From positions 52,509,798 through 52,573,797 of the forward strand of contig OX326957.1 of assembly GCA_946800325.1 (NCBI GenBank): 64,000 bases of DNA, in the 5' to 3' direction. A model generated the notes under the pieces. That model was not told where the DNA came from and searched no databases. It was given only the letters and a program-made list of their open reading frames with translations. Both the position numbers and the translations under genes were made by a program. The stretch is from Luzula sylvatica (Eukaryota > Streptophyta > Magnoliopsida > Poales > Juncaceae). Positions 25,275 through 36,978 of this stretch are shown piece after piece. Position 1 is the stretch's first letter. Every line of letters begins with the position of its first letter.

Positions 25275-27128
25275 CATTTACAAAGGAGGTTACGATAAAT
25301 ATGATAATGCTAGGTACAATCTTTATTTTCTTTGTATATTATTATTATATGGGCTTCTGCATATTTTATAAAGGTAGGAAAAAAGATATGAATGTATATT
25401 CTGTTTTATTCTGAAAAGTTGATGATATATTTTTTTCGTTCGTTTAAATATATTGTTGTATTTTATTGTTTGTTCCTTTGTTTAGATGAACTCACTTATG
25501 CAGTATATGTTCAATATGTAATGGAAAAAATATGTTACATCACTTATGCAGTATATGTTCAATATGTAATTCAAAGAAAAAGTATGTAATGGAAAAATTA
25601 TCAATTTTATGTTAATTTCTCGTTACAATTCAATAGTTTAAGGTGAAATTGAAATCAGGTGAGATGAGGACATTTCTATAGTTTAAGGTGAAATTGGAAT
25701 TAAATTGAACTGGTATTTGGTGAATATTGTTTATTTGAGATTAATTAGTCAACATCACTCTTTTCTCTAAACTCATTAATAAATCGGGGTTTAGTTGGTG
25801 TGGTGTTTTGAATAATTATTTAGAGTTAATTAAAAAATAAAGATAAAAATCTTGATAAGTTGATTAAGATAAGAATCATTTAAGATATTTTTAAGTTCTA
25901 ATTGAATTATAAATGTGTTGGTTCCCAAAGAGAAATAAACTGCACCATTAGGCACAAAAATACAGAGCCATTAGAATGTGTGGTTTAATTGTATTAATAT
26001 CGTAGACTGGCCAATAGAAGAGGTCAAATATCATTTACAAAGGAGGTTATGATAATGCTAGGTACAATCTTTATTTTCTTTGTATATTATTTTTATATGG
26101 GATTCTGCATATTTTATAAAGGTAGGAAAAAAGATATGTAATGTATATTCTGTTTTATTCTGAAAAGTGGATGATATACTTTTTCGTTCGTTTAAATATA
26201 TTGTCGTATTTTATTGTCTGTGCCTTTGTTTAGACGAACTCACTTATGCAGTATATGTTCAATATGTAATGGAAAAAGCATGTTACATCACTTATGCAGT
26301 ATATGTTCAATATGTGACTAAAAAAAAATATGTAATGGAAAAAATAACAATTTTTATGTCAATTTCTCGTTACAATTCTATAGTTTTGGGTGAAATTGAA
26401 ATTAGGTGACCAGAGAACAATTCTATAATTTAAGGTGAAATTGGAATTAAATTGAACTGGTATTTGGTGAATATTGTTTATTTGAGATTAATTAGTTAAC
26501 ATCACTCTTTTCTCTAAAATCATTAATAAATCAGGGTTTAGTTGGTGTGGTGTTTTGATTAATTATTGATAGTTAATTAAAAAATAATGATAAAAATCTT
26601 GATAAGTTGATTAAGATAAGAATCATTTAAGGTATTTTTGAGTTCTACATTTAATTGAATTAAAAAGGTGTTGGTTTGAAAAGAGAAATAATATGCACCA
26701 TTAGGCACAAAAATGCAGAGCCATTAGAATGTGTGGTTTAATTGCATTAATATTGTAGACCGACCAATAGAAGAGGTCAAATATCAATTACAAAGGAGGT
26801 TATGATAAATATGGTAATGTTAGGTACAATCTTTATTTTCTATGTATATTATTATATGGGCTTCTGAATATTTTATAAAGGTAGAAAAAAAGATATGTAA
26901 TTTATATTTTGTTTTATTCTGAAAAGTAGATGATATATTTTCGTCCGTTTAAATATATTGTTGTATTTTATTGTTTGTTCCTTTGTTTAGATGATCTCAC
27001 TTATGCAGTATATGTTCATTATGTATCGGAAAAAATATGTTACATCACTTATGCAGTATATGTTCAATATGTAATTCAAAAGAAAATATGTAATGGAAAA
27101 AATAATAATTTTTATATCAATATGTAAA
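25275..27128. repeat. Tandem array of a ~755-bp unit derived from E2F 3' flank
   Basis: Unit starts at 25275, 26032 and 26785 (CATTTACAAAGGAGGTTA or a variant), giving two full units and a partial third. Each contains the E2F downstream words TATTTTCTTTGTATATTATT and TCCTTTGTTTAGATGA, plus a 48-bp subrepeat with CACTTATGCAGTATATGTTC. The ORFs that recur once per unit are repeat-encoded and lack E2F content. Confidence 0.82.
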
Positions 27129-27154
27129 TCATATATATTATATTTCCCTCATTT

Positions 27155-28196
27155 AGGGTTGCATACGAGTCGAGCTCGAGCGAGCTATGCCAAGCTCAAA
27201 CTCGACTCGGAACTCATTCGAGCTGGCTCGGCTCACTCAAGCTTGGCTCATTTTAATTCGAGTTGGCTCGGCCCCGGTTCAACAATAGTTTAATTACAAA
27301 AAGAATAGTGATGTACACTCTCTAGTATTCTCCTCCCACATCATTGATGATGTGGATATGATTTGACATCTTCAAAATTAACACATAAATACAGTATTTA
27401 ACATTTTAATTTATAATTTAATTATCTTAATTTATGATTGAACATACAATTAATATGTTAAATCATGAATTAAAGTATTAATTTTTAAGGTGTTAAATCA
27501 TATCCATGTCATCAAGGATGTGTGGGGAGAGGTGGGGGTATGTCCAACATTTTCCTTACAAAAACTATTTGAAATGAAGTAAAAAGAGTAGTAACGATTG
27601 AAGAAAAAAAATTAAGTACCAAAAACTAATACAAAATATAACAATAATAAATCAAATATACAACACCAAACACAAACTAATAAAATCAAACATGACAACA
27701 TAATATCATAGTTATAACGTATCAAAAATACAACACACATAAAATAATAAACCAACACAATTTAGATTTCCTGCCTTTATTTACGATTTGTTTCCTTGGT
27801 TTATTTTCTTTCATTAGAGTTTTGAGTCACGAGCACGACAGCATGCTGGACTGCAACAAATAACAAGACAACAAAGAATATAACGACTTGGACTTGGTTT
27901 GGATCTGGATTGAAATAGTGAGATGAATTGTTCTTTATATATTTTTAATTATAATGTATATTATGTATAATATGATTAATTATGATAAAAATATTTAGTT
28001 TTTAAATTTGAGCTAAAAAATATTTCGAGCTTAACACGAGCGAGGTGGGTCTGGCTCAAGCTCGGATAGATAAGCGTTCGAACTGGCTCAGCTCGACTCG
28101 ATTAATTTCGAATTAACGTCGAACGAGTTATTATCGAGTTTTTATTGAGTCAAGCTCGAGCGAGCCATGAGCCATGAGCTAAAGTTGCAGTCCTAT
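27155..28196. mobile_element. hAT-like MITE, 1042 bp, left-arm copy
   Basis: Flanked by CCTCATTT on both sides (27147-27154, 28197-28204), an 8-bp target duplication typical of hAT. Read inward, the ends are AGGGTTGCATACGAG and ATAGGACTGCAACTTTAG. Subterminal sequence is rich in CGAGCTCGAGCGAGC words. No transposase ORF; AT-rich interior. Same insertion as 55312-56353, duplicated with the arm. Confidence 0.8.
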
Positions 28197-28204
28197 CCTC
28201 ATTT

Positions 28205-28538
28205 GTACGTGTTACGAATAAATACATAAAAATCATCATTTATTAAAAAATATATAAAAAAATTAACGATAGTAAAAGAATTGAAAAAGATAATACCTCC
28301 AAAGTTTTGGCAGTTATATTCAAATCGAGTGTACCGTCTTCAGCTCTTTGAAGCAAATTTGGAAACTTGTTTGTTAATAATCCTGATTAAGATTTTTTTA
28401 GAAATAATGAATAAATAATTCAAAATAAAACATTATATCAAGTAAAAATGATTTGATATTGAATTTAAACTTGAGTACCTAAGGAACTATCGTATCGACA
28501 GTTGCCAGCATTATTAGGATCTCTTGAATGGCAGTTTC
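28205..28538 (-). pseudogene. E2F fragment, two exons, left arm
   Basis: Inverted copy of the E2F winged-helix exons homologous to 326-370 and 467-552 and their intron. The MITE sits in the next exon, and E2F sequence does not resume beyond it. The Arg codon that is a stop in the right arm (55011) is still CGA here. The 5' side joins GAATGGCAGTTTCAACAAAT, a sequence shared with a TRM6 intron. Fragment only. Confidence 0.85.
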
Positions 28539-28684
28539 AACAAATAAAATTGAATGGCAGTTTAAACTTGACCTAATTGCAAATTAGTTAATTACAAAAT
28601 CCAATTCCAAATTACTGTAGAAGGAAGTGATTAATTAAATATCCCAAACCAAAATACTGTATAGAAATTTAAACCACACATATT

Positions 28685-28831
28685 CCGGACTCTCAGAGTC
28701 CGGGTTTTTTTTTAATAAAAAATTCACCTCCACTAATCAGGTTTAATCAGGGGTGGAGAGGGCAAATGCCACCAAAATTTTCGGACTCTGAGAGTCCGAA
28801 AATTCATCAAATTTAGGACTCTCAGAGTCCG
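28685..28831. repeat. Three GGACTCT-AGAGTCC palindromes
   Basis: CCGGACTCTCAGAGTCCGG (28685-28703), TCGGACTCTGAGAGTCCGAA (28781-28800) and GGACTCTCAGAGTCC (about 28816-28830). All are inverted repeats around one central base. The same three occur inverted in the right arm (54678-54823), one with substitutions there. Confidence 0.85.
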
Positions 28832-29346
28832 AAAATGTTACATTCCATATTTTTTTCAAAACTTGTTTTTTTCTGAATAAACTTTCAAAACGTGTGTACT
28901 GTTCACTTTTTTCCTAATAACTTTGGTATCGTGTGTATGATTCCAAAATTTCCTAGTAAAAAACTATATCTAAAATCGGGACTAAAATTTTTATTTGAAA
29001 TAATTAAAAAATTAGTGACAATATGATGAGAATTAAAAAGTGAGTGTCGTATTAGGGGAAAAATAAACTAACATAATTTGGACAAATAAAAATTTAATGT
29101 CAGCTTGGGGGCTGAGTAACTAATTTGGAAATGAATTTTTTTTTTTTTCATAATAAAAGGAGAAGATTCATTTTGCCCATTTATTTCAATGGGTTCAACA
29201 TATGATTTTTTGTCTCACGTTCAACCAACTAGATTATTGACGCGTTGATTAAAAAAAATGAATAAAGTTCGATGGTTCAACTTAATATCAATAAGACTTG
29301 AAATCACAATTTCTCACTGAAAATTACAAGTTGAGCGACTAGAGTA
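28832..29346. other. Non-coding arm sequence
   Basis: AT-rich sequence with an inverted copy in the right arm at about 54200-54670. No feature seen. Confidence 0.5.
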
Positions 29347-29594
29347 TGTTAGAATGTCTCAGGATCACCTTGGTTATTGGATCACTTTGGCGATTGGATC
29401 CACTAATGGAGATCACCATTAACTTGAGAAGAGGAATAATAGTTAGCAACTAACTTTGTCTTAGTGATGAGGTATATAGGATGAGTCATCAAGTTTGTTA
29501 GAGATAGGTTAAAATAGCTCTCACTATATATAGTCATCCCTTTCTGTGTAATTGAATTAAGAAACATGAATTAAGATAATCTATTTTCTTCACA
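29347..29594 (+). repeat. Copia-like LTR, left arm
   Basis: Begins TGTTAGAATGTC and ends TTCTTCACA, directly followed by TGATATCAGTAGG, a degenerate tRNA-Met primer-binding site. About 248 bp. It reads on the plus strand, opposite to the protease remnant next to it. Mirrored in the right arm near 53950-54190. Confidence 0.6.
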
Positions 29595-29920
29595 TGATAT
29601 CAGTAGGGTAGAATCCTCTCTCCAATGGTGCTTCCTTCTACACCTAAATAATCTTTTCTCTCCTAATTTCTCGCGCACCACTTCTACACCATTAGAGGGA
29701 ACATGAAGTATATTGTGGAGATACAAGTTTTGAGTAGGAGTTGAGAGAAAAGAAGAACCGATATTGTTTATGGGTAAGCCTTCACCGTTTCCAACCTGTA
29801 CTTGATCATTATCATGGTACATCGAGTGAGTGGAGAGATTATTTAAATCCGATGTGATGTGGTGCAACACACCGGAATCTCCTAACTAATAAATTAATTT
29901 AGCATTCTCCAAACAAAATC
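29595..29920 (-). pseudogene. Copia protease/pre-integrase fragment
   Basis: Reverse-strand reading GDSGVLHHITSDLNNLS, DQVQVGNGEGLPI and NLYLHNILHVPS is the copia aspartic-protease active site region (DSGA-type, here DSGV) and the following pre-integrase stretch. Beyond ILHVPS the frame runs into antisense of the adjacent primer-site region, so the element is internally rearranged. The right-arm copy (about 53650-53960) reads DSGA but has a 1-base deletion in the VGNGEG segment that breaks the frame. Confidence 0.75.
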
Positions 29921-30667
29921 GCCGCAAAACAGATGGAAGATCAATTGCATTGAAAAAAATACATAACTAATTATTAATATGAAATCGATTTTCGATCTTA
30001 AAAGTCAAAACATGTATTTTGAAAAAAAAAAAATGAAGAAAACGAAAACATCAATTTTCCGTTATGTTAAGAAATAACAAACATACAAAAAAAAACGAAG
30101 TCTAGATTAGTCGTAACATAGGGAAATTATCTGGTGTTTATGAGACTTTCCCACACTTTGCTGATTAATTCGTATATCTAATTTATCTTTTCTTTTGGCA
30201 TTTCCAATTAATAATCCAATACAATGCAATTAACAATCAATTCAAATGATCAATTCACAAATTCAATTTAATTAGCAAATAAATATATCAATTCACAAAA
30301 ATAATTGACAATAAATTAATTTATATGAGTAGTAAAATTTCGAATAATTGGCATCACGGTTACCTAATTGACAATTGTTTAAGAAAAAAAATCATTAACT
30401 GAAATATTGGCTAAACTTTGCTAACGTAAAATTAACAATTAATTAAAAATTGATTGAACTATTAACTTAAAAATATTGAATATAGATTTCAAAATTCGAA
30501 GCCCAACTAATTTTAAAGCCCGCCGCCCACCATAAGGCTCCTAAATCCTAATAAAATGGAAACATATATTATAGTCGTAAAAGGGAAGACATTCATTCAA
30601 TCGACACCATTCCTATTTTCTAATTAAGCCGATTCGGCAGCCACCGCCCCACTGATAGAAACAAGGT
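29921..30667. other. Non-coding arm sequence
   Basis: AT-rich sequence matching inverted right-arm DNA at 51465-51853 and 53256-53640. The Helitron-free version of the 51854 insertion site lies near 30282-30300. The portion from about 30500 resembles DNA that lies beyond the F-box upstream region in the other blocks. Confidence 0.6.
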
Positions 30668-30889
30668 GTTTATAGAAGGAAAGTGGAACGCACCATGCTT
30701 TCCATTTTTTTTTTTTTTTTTTATCCGGCCGGCAAGGCAGATGAATAAGGCGTATTTCGTCGATCTGGTATAAAATACAAGGAAGACAGCACAATCACGC
30801 TAAAATATCGAGCCAGGCCAAATCGAAGGGTCTGAGAATATTAACAAGTAATTTCTCATTGTATCTAACTTCATTTGTACACTATTGTC

Positions 30890-31045
30890 AATTTACCAAT
30901 TAGCTACGAAAGATTGGAAATTTCTTTTTCTCAAATTACCAATTAGCTACGAAAGATTGGAAATTTCTTTTTTTCAAATTACCAATTAGATAAGAAAGAT
31001 TGGAAATTTCTTTTTCTCAAATTACCAATTAGCTACGAAAGATTT
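30890..31045. repeat. 43-bp tandem repeat
   Basis: Nearly four units of AAATTACCAATTAGCTACGA followed by AAGATTGGAAATTTC and a T-rich end. The other F-box upstream regions show this word once or in part (6620-6650, 61630-61690). Confidence 0.8.
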
Positions 31046-31577
31046 TAGCTTTTTTATTTCTACACTACTGAGTACAAAAGATCTGATCTTTTTTATGATA
31101 CTGGCTCATCTAATTTCAAACTCTTATGTAATGCAGGACTGGTACCGAATAATAAATTGGAGCAATAATAATAACGAGCTGTTAATCCCCGAATAGCAAC
31201 ACTTAATTTATCGAGCCAAAATAAAATTCAGACAATAACAAGGCATAACTTATCAAACCCAAAATTGAGAACAAATAATAATAAGCTGTAATTTATCAAG
31301 CCCAGATAAAAAGAAGGAAATAATAAGACATAAAAAATATAAGAAGGTGGAAGCGAAGAATAACCATCCATTATTTATAAGAATCAATCTACCATGACTA
31401 CAATTGAGCAGTTCAGTCGTAATTGCAGGTAATAGCTTCTGTGTACGCAATCTTTTCTTTTTAATAATTATTTTGATTTTATTTACCGTTATTGCTGTAT
31501 AAATTACAATTATTAGCTATATTTTGTTTTTGTTGTTTTCCTTAAAATTTAATGAATAAGAGTTATCTAGTACCAAA

Positions 31578-32117
31578 GAAAATTATCCGTTTCTCCTACT
31601 CCCATGCAACTACGAAACACAGACTTGCATGCTTTATGATGTCTTTAAATCGGAAATGATAGAGTTCAATTTACCGGAGATAAAAGGTAAATTCATTCAC
31701 ACGTGTTCTAACGGTTGGTTAGTAGCGATGGATGAATCGAACTTTGAACTTAGCCTCATTAATCCTCTGACCGGACAAAACATCCGACTCCCAGAACCAA
31801 CCTACGCTATCGAGCAATGTGAAGAGTTCTTTGAATTAGGGGTTGAGCCGCTTTACCCTGCCAATCATTCGCTCAGACGAGCTGCGTTATGCAAGCTAGT
31901 GGTATCAGACGATTGCAAAATGATTGCTGCCACAATGATGATCTCCTCTACACTAGTCGTATGTCATCCAGGAGATGATTCATGGACTCTTATTGATAAT
32001 CCTACTTGTTACGGTGAAGACGCTTATCAAATTTTGGTATTCTTTGAAGGAGATATATATATTAGTAGTTATCGTGGTTATGTAGTAAAAGTCGATTGTA
32101 GTTCTCGTTGTCAGGGT
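31578..32117 (+). pseudogene. F-box/DUF295 fragment lacking the F-box, copy D
   Basis: Plus-strand reading ENYPFLLLPCNYETQTCML, LPEIKGKF, NGWLVAMDESNFELSLI, LCKLVVSDDCKMIA, VCHPGDDSWTLIDNP and FFEGDIYI matches the DUF295 region of copies A-C. The F-box region is deleted: sequence homologous to the F-box upstream region (31480-31575) joins directly to codons of the propeller. At about 32117 the frame runs into the TRM6 pseudogene, giving a 190-residue chimeric ORF that ends at 32201. Left-arm only. Confidence 0.8.
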
Positions 32118-34118
32118 TTAATAGCAAGTGAAGTTCTTCCTCTAAAACCCCAAGTCCAACCTTTCAGATCAGGACAAAGAACGAACAACAACGGAAGTTG
32201 AGCTGCAAGCTTTTCATGATACTGTTACTGCTCCAGCCGTCTCTTCTGGCGGCGGCGGGGGATCCTCGGAGGTGAACGGGGCGACGGCATGGGAGGGATG
32301 TGGTGTGCTTCTTGACATTAACGATGGAGATCGCCTCGTCTTTGACCGTCTCTCCGCTTCTGCGTATTCCTCTTCCCCTCTCTTTTTAATAACGTCTAAT
32401 TTCGCTCAAATATTAACAAAGATAAACAAACCTTTATTCTGTTCGGTGATTTCAGGTCAATTAAGATGGGAAACAAGAAATGTGCTCTCAAGTCTCAATC
32501 CTCTTTTGGTTGATTATTCAATGTCGAGACCGGGTCAAGCGGGCCCTTTCTTGCTCGATGAGCCAATTCTTCCCTGAAGGTACTAATTGCATATTCTTCC
32601 CTGAATTCTTCAATACTTCAATAAGTAAGTTTTGAACTTTTTAATTTAAATTAAGTAAACTGCTTTTTCTCAGGTGAGTATAATTAAATTATTAATATTA
32701 CACTTTATTCGTGATTTGTTTTAATTTAAATTAAGTAAGTTTTGAATTTTCAGGAGAAATACAAGTTGAAGAAACAAAAGAAATACACATCAAAAGTCCT
32801 TTTAAGACGCCCCTCAATGCGAAGGTCTCACAATTTTCCTTTTATTTTTGCAATTTTATTAATTGTTCGGGCTTAATGAAAAAAAGCTCTCTTTTTTTGC
32901 AGTATATGCTGGACATATTTCAAAAAACACCCTCAAAAAACAGGGTAATTGTTTCCTTCTTATTTCTCTTCAATCACAAATAGTAATATATAATTATATA
33001 TGCATCAATGAACAAACTTTGTATTTCTAGGTTTATGAGAGTGGATACATTGTCTCTAATATTATCCATGGCTGATGCGGGCCACGCTCTGATGCACTAA
33101 TTTTCGAAAAGTTGGAGGCTTAGTGGTCGTAAGTATTTCTAGCCGAAAGAGTGGATACATTGTCTCTAATATTATCTCTAGCCGAAAGAGTGGATACATT
33201 GTCTCTAATATTATCTCTAGCCGAAAGAGTAGGAGGAAGTAAGTATTTCTGCCCTTTCATACATATACCCGTGTAAAATGTCAAAATTTCATTTATACCC
33301 TTGCAGAATGGTTGTTTATATTTTTTAATTTTATTTACAGGTATGGGGTATGTATGTATGTCTTGCACGTACTTTGGACTTTGGATCGTAAGGACTTTGT
33401 GTAGGATATTGCAAGCACCTTTTAGTGAGCTGTCACCTTCACAAAATGATATGGCCTTATTGGATCCAAATAATATGGAACTCCCCCCCTTAGCCGTTGG
33501 CTATTTCTCAACCAGGATTCTTCAAAAACTAATATATGTTTCAAATATAAAAACTGGCATTCAATTTTATTTGTTGAAATTTGCAGAGCACGAATAATAA
33601 TAATAATAATAATAATGTGTCTTTGACCAGTCAAAAGGCGGTCAAACCAGGAAGTCGGGACTCTCCTGAATTAATCAAATCATGGAGAGAAAATGGATTT
33701 ACCAGGTCATTATTATTTATTAATATTTCGATTAATTAGTAAATGCATTTATTTATTTACTTACTTGTTTGTTAACATTGCTATTTTATTAGGTGCATTT
33801 TAATAATCGCGGGGCCAGAAATGGATGTGGAGAGTTTGGTGATGGATCTTCTTCCTCTTTTAGTGACGTTTCATGAGAAAAGTACAAACCTTGAGAATGG
33901 CTATTTCTGAACCATGAATACCAGGTATATCATAATGGTTTATCAATATACTGTTTATTAATAATTTCATTGTTTAAAATATTTAATATTTATGTGGATT
34001 TATATTTTTAGGTGCTTTCATCGAGGACATGCATCCACACAAGCAAATGAATGCATTTGGTGGATTTATTCTTAGTGGTATTCGAATTTGTAATGTTAAA
34101 TTGTTAATTTCGTTTTGA
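32118..34118 (+). pseudogene. TRM6: TRM6 (tRNA m1A58 methyltransferase non-catalytic subunit) pseudogene
   Basis: TRM6 pairs with TRM61 to methylate A58 of tRNAs. Exon-like blocks in order: TAWEGCGVLLDINDGDRLVF (to 32363), MGNKKCALKS with LFNVETGSSGPFLAR (32456-32579), EKYKLKKQKKYTSKVLLRRP (32754-32824), ICWTYFKKHPQKTG (32903-32944), FMRVDTLSLILSMADAG (from 33031), AERVGG and GMGYVC (to about 33365), KSWRENGFTR (33587-33705), LIIAGPEMD and DLLPLL (33793-33924), HPHKQMNAFGGFILSG (from 34012). Splice sites are often kept, but exon 2 has two in-frame TGA codons. Later blocks are frameshifted and the first block ends up in a frame other than the F-box fusion. Pseudogene. Confidence 0.85.
33141..33229. 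repeat. TRM6: 39-bp (13-codon) in-frame tandem repeat inside TRM6
   Basis: Two full units of AGCCGAAAGAGTGGATACAT plus TGTCTCTAATATTATCTCT and a partial third. The unit encodes AERVDTLSLILSL, repeating TRM6 motif residues seen at about 33040. Confidence 0.85.
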
Positions 34119-34511
34119 GTTGATTCGCAGAATGTGTTAGGTTTTATTCGGTACAATAAGGTGTTGAAGTTTTATAATTTATTTTCTTTAAAAAGAATTA
34201 GAGATTTTGCTATGATATGTTAATTAGAACATTTTGTTACAAATTAATATGATTCAATTGAATCATGTTCATGAAGTTCACGAGCATACAAATTAATATG
34301 ATTCAAATTATGCACTTTTAAGATTTTCTTACATGCATGGTTTGTACACACGACCAATTGATATAAGAATCACTCATCTTTAGAAAGTTATACATTTCAT
34401 TGAATTAAAAAAAAGTTTCACATGTAATTGAATTAAAAAAAAAGTTCTACATTGAATTAAAAAAAAGTTCTACAATTCATTAAAAAAAGTTCTACAATTA
34501 CTCAAAGACAG
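34119..34511. other. Intergenic arm sequence
   Basis: Between TRM6 and the small gene. Contains repeated GAATTAAAAAAAAGTTCTAC words (34420-34500); mirrored at 49850-50240. No gene. Confidence 0.5.
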
Positions 34512-35735
34512 TCAGTAATCAGCGATGACTGCTGCCTGCAAAAAACAATGAGTCAGTTTTAAAGAAGAAAAAAAAACAATTAAAATTTCAATTATTAATA
34601 TATTTAAGATAATTACCTTAATGGCCACTCCATTTATGTCCCCGTTGGCATCCAAATTGAAAAAAATGCACTTAATCCTTGTTGTCTCTATGTTATTCTC
34701 TCCTCCTCCTCCTCCTTCAATCTGGCCCGCCACAACTATCTCAGGAAGCATCGACTCCGCCTACATGTGGATAATCGAATATTAGAGAGAGAGTGTGTGT
34801 TTTTTTCTTCCATTGACATAATTAAATTACCTCGGCCAAATTTGCACCTCCCTTCCTCAATTCTTCCAATGTCGTGATCTTCACGGGTTTCGGAAATGTG
34901 TGTTTTTTTTATGCTATATCCTGGTGATCACGGAAGGCCTCGGTACTATTAAACCGATGGAGACATTTCGGACATTGGTACGAACCGAAAAGTGAGGCCT
35001 TTTCATTGCCATTCGCCTGAGCCTTCATCGCAGATATTTTCTTGCAAAAAATTCTTTCGGCGAAACAAAAGTAGGAAGCCTGATTGGGTACGATGAAGCC
35101 CTGAGGTTCTTCGAGACGGGCCACTTCACGAGCTCGTTTTTCTCCTTTGGAGAGCCCCATGAGAAACGATGAAACCTGTGATTATAAAAAAAAGAAAGGT
35201 GGGTATAAACATCAACTTTTGATACTGTAATAATTCAATTCTGTTAAGCAAATCAAAAGATAAAGTGTGATCACTTACTGATGCTTCTATATGGGCTTAT
35301 ATATATATTTTGAATTTTGAATTAAGTATATGGGCTTATATAAACAGTTCCTAATAATTCCTATTTTATATCAAAATAAAGAAAGTGATCACTTACTGAT
35401 TCTGTTTCTGTTTGAGGTTTCTTAATTTCTTTCAATAGCTAGGGATTACAATTACAATTTCATTCAAAAGATAAAGTGTGATCACTTATTGATGCTTCTA
35501 TATGGGATTATATAAACAGTTCCTAATAATTCCTATTTTATATCAAAATAAAGAAAATGATCACTTACTGATGCTTCTATATGGGATTATATAAACAGTT
35601 CCTAATTCCTATTTTAGTATTTTATATAAAAATAAAGAAAGTGGTCACTTACTGATGCTTTTAACTCTTCCTTAATAACTCCAATCTCTCTCGCTCTCCC
35701 TTCAAGCTCTGCACACTGCAAACACAACAAAACAG
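34512..35735 (-). CDS. Unrecognised small gene with a CxxC motif, left arm
   Basis: Inverted copy of 48632-49840. Exon-like blocks: 35718-35656 (AELEGRAREIGVIKEELKAS), one with ATG at 35160 (MGLSKGEKRAREVARLEEPQ, ending in a zinc-finger-like YQCPKCLHRFNSTEAFRDHQ), then PKPVKITTLEELRKGGANLA, then SMLPEIVVAG with a short Gly run and CIFFNLDANGDINGVAIK, then a terminal AVIADY. An in-frame TAA follows DHQDIA between the second and third blocks, so the full set cannot be one protein without splicing around it. CxxC plus one HQ is only half of a C2H2 finger. Function unknown; may be a decayed gene. Confidence 0.5.
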
Positions 35736-35849
35736 CAAAAATGAGTTAGATTCTAGTCTCTATGTAAATGTTTTAGCTACTGTTAAAAGACAAAACACTC
35801 AATTAAATACAAAACAGAGATAGCTTAGCCATTCTCATTAAAAGAAAAA

Positions 35850-36330
35850 CAACAGCAAAAAAGACTGTGAGAAAGTATAGATCGATCAAATATGCAAAAA
35901 TAACAACAGGATCGATCAAAATAAATAATAGAGTATCAAAAATATGCAAAAAAAAACAAAGGAAATCCTTGATGTACCAAAAATATACAAAAAAAAAACA
36001 AAGGAAATCCTTGATGTACCAAAAATATGCAAAAAACAACAACAGCAAAAGATAGATCGATCAAAATAAACAATAAAGTACCAAAAATATGCAAAAAAAA
36101 AACAAAGGAAAAGATAGATCGATCAAAACAGCAAAAATGAGTTAGATTCTAATCTCCGTAGTCTGTACATAAATGTTTTAGCTACTGTTAAAACTAAACA
36201 CTCAATTAAATACAAAACCGAGATATATAGCTTAGCCATTCTCATTAAAAAAGAAACAACAGCAAAAGACAGATAGATCGATCAAAATAAATTGTAAAGT
36301 ACCAAAAAAATGCAAAAAAAACAAAGGAAA
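35850..36330. repeat. GATCGATC / ACCAAAAATATGCA minisatellite
   Basis: Interspersed repeats of AAAGATAGATCGATCAAAA and GTACCAAAAATATGCAAAAA with GGAAATCCTTGATGTACC. Present also at 24480-24990 and inverted at 48000-48490, with different unit numbers. The ORFs over it are repeat-encoded. Confidence 0.75.
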
Positions 36331-36536
36331 TCCTTGATGTAAACATCCTAAAAGAACACAAACATATTTTTGATGTTCTACTTGATGTAAACACTCATAT
36401 AGTTCTACTTTCTCAATATTTTTGCCACTAATTCGTTACTAAACAAAGCGAAACATTAAGTAAAACTGATATTGTATGAAAATGAGTACTTACGGAAATT
36501 TTTGATGCTTCAAACTTCGAAAACAGAAACTTATAA

Positions 36537-36537
<1 letters not shown>

Positions 36538-36568
<31 letters not shown>

Positions 36569-36571
36569 TCT

Positions 36572-36610
<39 letters not shown>
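36538..36610. repeat. (CT)n-(GA)n inverted microsatellite
   Basis: CT run changes to GA run at CCTCTCGAGAGAG, forming a self-complementary hairpin sequence. The mirrored right-arm site is 47731-47800. Confidence 0.9.
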
Positions 36611-36613
<3 letters not shown>

Positions 36614-36978
36614 GAGTGAGACTCTTATGGCAAAATTATCCATGGCGACACAGTATAAGAAGGCATATCTTCTTTTATTCTCTGTGCACGGCACTTAATA
36701 ATTTTCGTGTACAAGGAGGATACATAACATAACATAATTATATTAATGTGTTTGTATTGAGTTTTTTGCATGGAAGATCTGAGTTTTTGCAGGGAGAGTA
36801 ATGATCATTTTTTTTTTTTGAAGAAAGGCCCGTGGGCTTTAAAAATAGTAATAAAGAGTATTTTACATAGCAAATAAACAATAACATAAACTGAAAGAAG
36901 TACTCAGAAGAAAAGTAATTAATTAAAATCCAGTCGTAAACTACTGAATGTGCTTCAGGGGGATAGGAGCAAGGAACC

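Noticed and set aside
34909..35160. Classical C2H2 zinc-finger gene
   Set aside because: Only CxxC and one histidine are present before the stop; the second histidine and further fingers are missing, so only a zinc-finger-like motif is claimed.
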